Below the pieces are notes generated by a model. That model ran no database searches. It was not told the DNA's origin and saw nothing but the letters and a program-made list of their open reading frames with translations. From Dicaeum eximium (lineage: Eukaryota > Chordata > Aves > Passeriformes > Dicaeidae): a DNA stretch of 64,000 bases. A program made the translations under genes and the position numbers. This document shows, piece after piece, positions 60,561 through 64,000 of the stretch. The stretch lies in NCBI GenBank assembly GCA_013396995.1, contig VWZP01006135.1, forward strand, positions 1 through 64,000, given 5' to 3'. Within the stretch, counting starts at the first letter, position 1; every line of letters begins with the position of its first letter.

Positions 60561-63500
60561 CTGCAATAAAAGAGAAGGTACCAAGTAAGGACAACAGACA
60601 GTGCTGTCATGTATTTCACATAAAACTTGCTTCAAGTCCTGACCCAAACAAACAAGTTTTTCTTCACAAACAAGTTGGAGTTGTTTTTTTGTTGCTGATT
60701 TTTTTCCCACAAAAAGCAAGCAGCTTGAAAAATTCCATATTGACACCAATATGTCCTCTTGCCTAATAAGAGATCAACCACATCATCGTTATACCCCCAG
60801 AGACAAGAAAAGGGATAAATTAATGCTTAGAGAAAAAGTTAGAACAGCTGAATCCCATTTTAGCCCATCCCTTTCCAACTCTGCCCTTCAGCACGTCCTA
60901 TTATCATTATTGCTCCCACAAGTAGGTAACTCACACGTAACACAACAGAAATTACTCCATTTTCTAAAAGCACCCAATCCACAAGCCTCCTACCTTTGGC
61001 TCTTCTTGTGCTCATCTACTTATAGCCTTCTTCTACCGAACGCCTAAAATTGTCTGAAGATAGATTAAGGACATGTCTGAAATGACTGGGCATGTCTCCA
61101 GTCTCCGCTATTTCCAGAAAGATTTACCAAGTCAGGAATCTGTATGACAGCTTTCTTTGGTAAAAGGTCTCTCTGCCACGCTGGGAACAGAATCTGTTGG
61201 GTTCTGGTTGAGCCCTGCACTGGCAGTGCAGACCTGGGTGGCTTTGCTGGGAATTCACACGCTGGTGGGCTCTTTATGCAGGTGTTTTTCGGGGAGGAGA
61301 GAAGAGGAGGAGGAGCAGCAGCAGCAGGGAGGGAACAGGCAACACTTACTCTGGAACTTTCCATGACCCTGGTGCCACCTCAGGAAAACATCAATCACTT
61401 CAGTTCCAACACTATATTTGTATCTACAGAATAAATGCCACATTGGGAACTGGGTTTCCTAAAAATAGGTGCAGTTCATTTCTCCTTGTCAAAAACTAGA
61501 ACTGGAACTTCTAGTTGCAGGGAAGAGAACCCTGTGACCCTGGTGCATGGCCAGCACTCAGCCCAGAGGTCACTTTGGCAGGAGCAGTACCTGCCTGGTG
61601 CCCGGGCAGCCTAGCAAGAGGCTGATTCCCGGGAGCAGCAGAGGGCATTATCCCACCACGTACCAGCTCCAGGGGACACTGCCTCCATTCCCACAGACAG
61701 GCACACAGAATATTCCAGCCAGCAGAGAACCGTGCAGGCAGAGCAAACACTGGCCGAGCTTGGCTGTGGCACAGCCACAGAGCCCGGAGAAGGGAACAGC
61801 CGCTCCAGAGCACAGCAGCGGCCGCTGGGAACGCAGCACCCTGCACACAACTGCCATCAACAGCCTGCAATGCCAGTCTGCCTCGCTGGGAACAGAAATC
61901 TCACATATAGGTGAGATTAAATAATAATAAATTAAGATATATTCATTTTGTAATCCTACAGGCAAGTTAAGAAGCTGACACAAAGCTCTATTTAACAAAT
62001 ATTGTTTAATTAAGTATTTGGCAGTCAACACTTCCCTGTTGGTACAACTGGCATAATCACTGCAATTTTTAAAGCAAACTTCTCAGAACAAAACCCAACA
62101 GCCTGATATCCACACCTTTCCCAAGGATTCACCACAACCAAAACATTTCAAGTCACAGGACAGCTAGTCAAACTATTTTAACTAAATCCCACAATCAGCC
62201 TCGCTTGGTTTACACCTCTGGGTGTGTGTTGTCGCATTCTGCTGTAACACATCGGTTTTATTTCCAATGTTCTAACTCTGCCACACGGACTTGCTTGGGA
62301 CCTTGAAGGCCTAAGAAGGTCATCCAAAATAGTTCTGAATTGAAATGGAAGATTTGTCTGTTAAAGTCCTCCTTTGTGTGAGCCAATCCCATGCAGATTC
62401 ATTTATGTCCCTAAAGGTGTAGTCCGATCTGAGTACCTAGGAATTTGAACATTTTGGAATTTGAATATCTTAATTACTGCCACAGAGTTTCAATGTGTGT
62501 GTGTCATGGCTAATATTATTATTCAAAACAGCATTAAACAGCACAAGCAGATTCACAACTTTCCATATTTTGGTTTGGAGTACTGCTGCTAGAACACAAT
62601 CCAAACTATCAGCCAAAATTCACTGCAAAGTCAAGAACACTGCCTATTCTGCATTAAAGGTCATAAATACGTACTGCAAACTAACTCTTTCCTTTCAATT
62701 ATTTTTTTAAATCAAAATCACTTTGTCATTACCTTCCCCTCCTTGCTTATATTCCCTTTTCGCTCAGCACATCAAGAACTCCACAGTGTTTTTTTTTTAA
62801 TTATCCAGGATTTGGAATTTTTTAAAGCCAAAATAGATGTTCCCAGATGACTGTCAGCCAGGTAAAGCCTGGTGCCTCTAACACCATGACTGTTCAAGCT
62901 CCATCCAAAAGCACTTCTTTAAACACATTAAAGCTAAAGAATTATCATCCCAGAATGGGAACAACACATTCCATTGGAGAAAACTCCTACTTGAGAGCAG
63001 GTATTTCCTGCAGTTACTTTTAAAGTGATGCAATAAAAAATAAAGAGCAATCTGTAAACTCTGGATTTTTGTTGTAATTTTAACAGCAAGGACTGGTACT
63101 GGTGTTGGGGCTGGAGACCCCCTTGGATCAAGAGCCAACCACACTGGGCTCAGGCAGGCCTGAAGTCACCGCACATCCACATGGTGTGTTCCGGCACCCC
63201 AGCTGTTCCCAGGCACAGGAATGCAAGGACTCAAATGTCTGCCCAGCTGCTCGATTTTAAACAGCACCTTATTGTAGCAATTGTGTTTCCTGAACAGCTC
63301 ATGTTGTGCACAGACAGATTTTCCTTTGCCAAGTACGTGTGCCACTGGACCATGAGCGAGTCACGGCTCACAATGCACTCAGAAATAAACTGGCTGCACA
63401 TCCTGACTTCCAGAAGGGAGATTCCCTCCTTTTAAACGCCTCTATTTCACTGCTGCCCATTTAAAGGTACATTTAAGTAAAGTCACCTAAATAGAAGTGA

Positions 63501-64000
63501 TACTGAGACACTGATCCTCAGTGCTGCCCTAGGCCTCTCCCCTGCAGAGCCTCTAGCAGGAGCTGTGGTCACAGGTGACCACCATGACAACAAGCCCCAG
63601 AGGCAGAAGTCACCTTGCCCATGACCTAACAACACCAGGACCATCTATTTTACCTCTCATCTTTAATACCATTTGCCCATTTTCCATGTGCAGTATTTGC
63701 TGTGCCAATTCTGCACAAACCTTGTAGTCAAATTAAGGTATTACTTCTTCGACTCACAGGTAAAGCACTAACTTTGGAGGAGGTACTTGATAATCTTTTG
63801 ATTTAAAGTCAATACTTGCTGATGTAACGACAGACACTTGATTGACACTTGTGAAACAAAAATGGAATTTAACACCCAATTGAAGCTTTCTGGCTCGTGA
63901 CAGCCCAGCTCAGAAGAAATGTAGGTCACACCTACGACTGCTCACAGTCCATTATCTGTATCAGAACATAAAACCAAAAGGCCACAAAACATTTATTTCA
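60561..64000. other. Upstream region of IVNS1ABP (intron or flank)
   Basis: I see no coding exon of a known family, no CR1 tail and no CpG island. The mildly GC-rich part at about 61540-61870 is CpG-poor. The IVNS1ABP promoter is therefore probably beyond the right edge, making this a 5' UTR intron. Confidence 0.4.

Noticed and set aside
61540..61870. Possible IVNS1ABP promoter or CpG island
   Set aside because: It is only mildly GC-rich and poor in CpG, with no clear first-exon donor.
1..64000. A new defence, CRISPR or gene-cluster system
   Set aside because: All convincing coding sequence belongs to four well-known vertebrate genes. No repeat-spacer arrays, operon-like frames or tRNA/rRNA genes were seen.

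Overview
This is a 64 kb stretch of vertebrate nuclear genome, almost certainly from a bird. It holds four split protein-coding genes with GT-AG introns. Numerous 5'-truncated CR1 LINE tails with the avian/reptilian 'agaatggtttgggttggaaggg' type end lie in introns and flanks. The gene order RNF2 - TRMT1L - SWT1 - IVNS1ABP matches the conserved block known from human chromosome 1q25. A passerine is possible, but the sequence alone does not prove it.

Layout. (1) RNF2 on the + strand: the last five coding exons lie at 465-4794, followed by a long 3' UTR to about 6960. The first coding exon(s), about 29 residues, lie off the left edge. (2) TRMT1L on the - strand: sixteen exons from 22777 down to 9816. 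It converges on RNF2 across an intergenic or UTR stretch (about 6960-9815) in which I recognise no gene. (3) SWT1 on the + strand: eighteen coding exons from 23720 to 48065. It is head-to-head with TRMT1L and shares a GC-rich, CpG-rich promoter region (about 22260-23120) that carries a small assembly gap. (4) IVNS1ABP on the - strand: all thirteen coding exons from 59196 down to 50889, converging on SWT1. A probable 5' UTR exon with upstream ATGs lies at 60329-60560. Its first exon and promoter are probably beyond the right edge.

Exon borders were set by reading splice sites and checking that phases join. RNF2 gives 307 of an expected 336 residues. SWT1 gives 887 residues, IVNS1ABP gives 641, and TRMT1L gives 732 residues plus an unresolved start. 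These lengths are all close to the mammalian proteins as I remember them.

The genes are functionally unrelated neighbours: a Polycomb E3 ligase, a tRNA guanosine methyltransferase-like protein, a nuclear PIN endonuclease of mRNA quality control, and a BTB-Kelch adaptor. I see no operon-like system, CRISPR array or plausible new multi-gene system. The points worth a second look are local: a missing TRMT1L start codon next to ambiguous bases, an irregular SWT1 splice donor, an acceptor that also reads as a strong donor, a three-copy palindromic repeat in the bidirectional promoter, a minisatellite abutting an RNF2 donor, and a uORF-rich IVNS1ABP leader exon.
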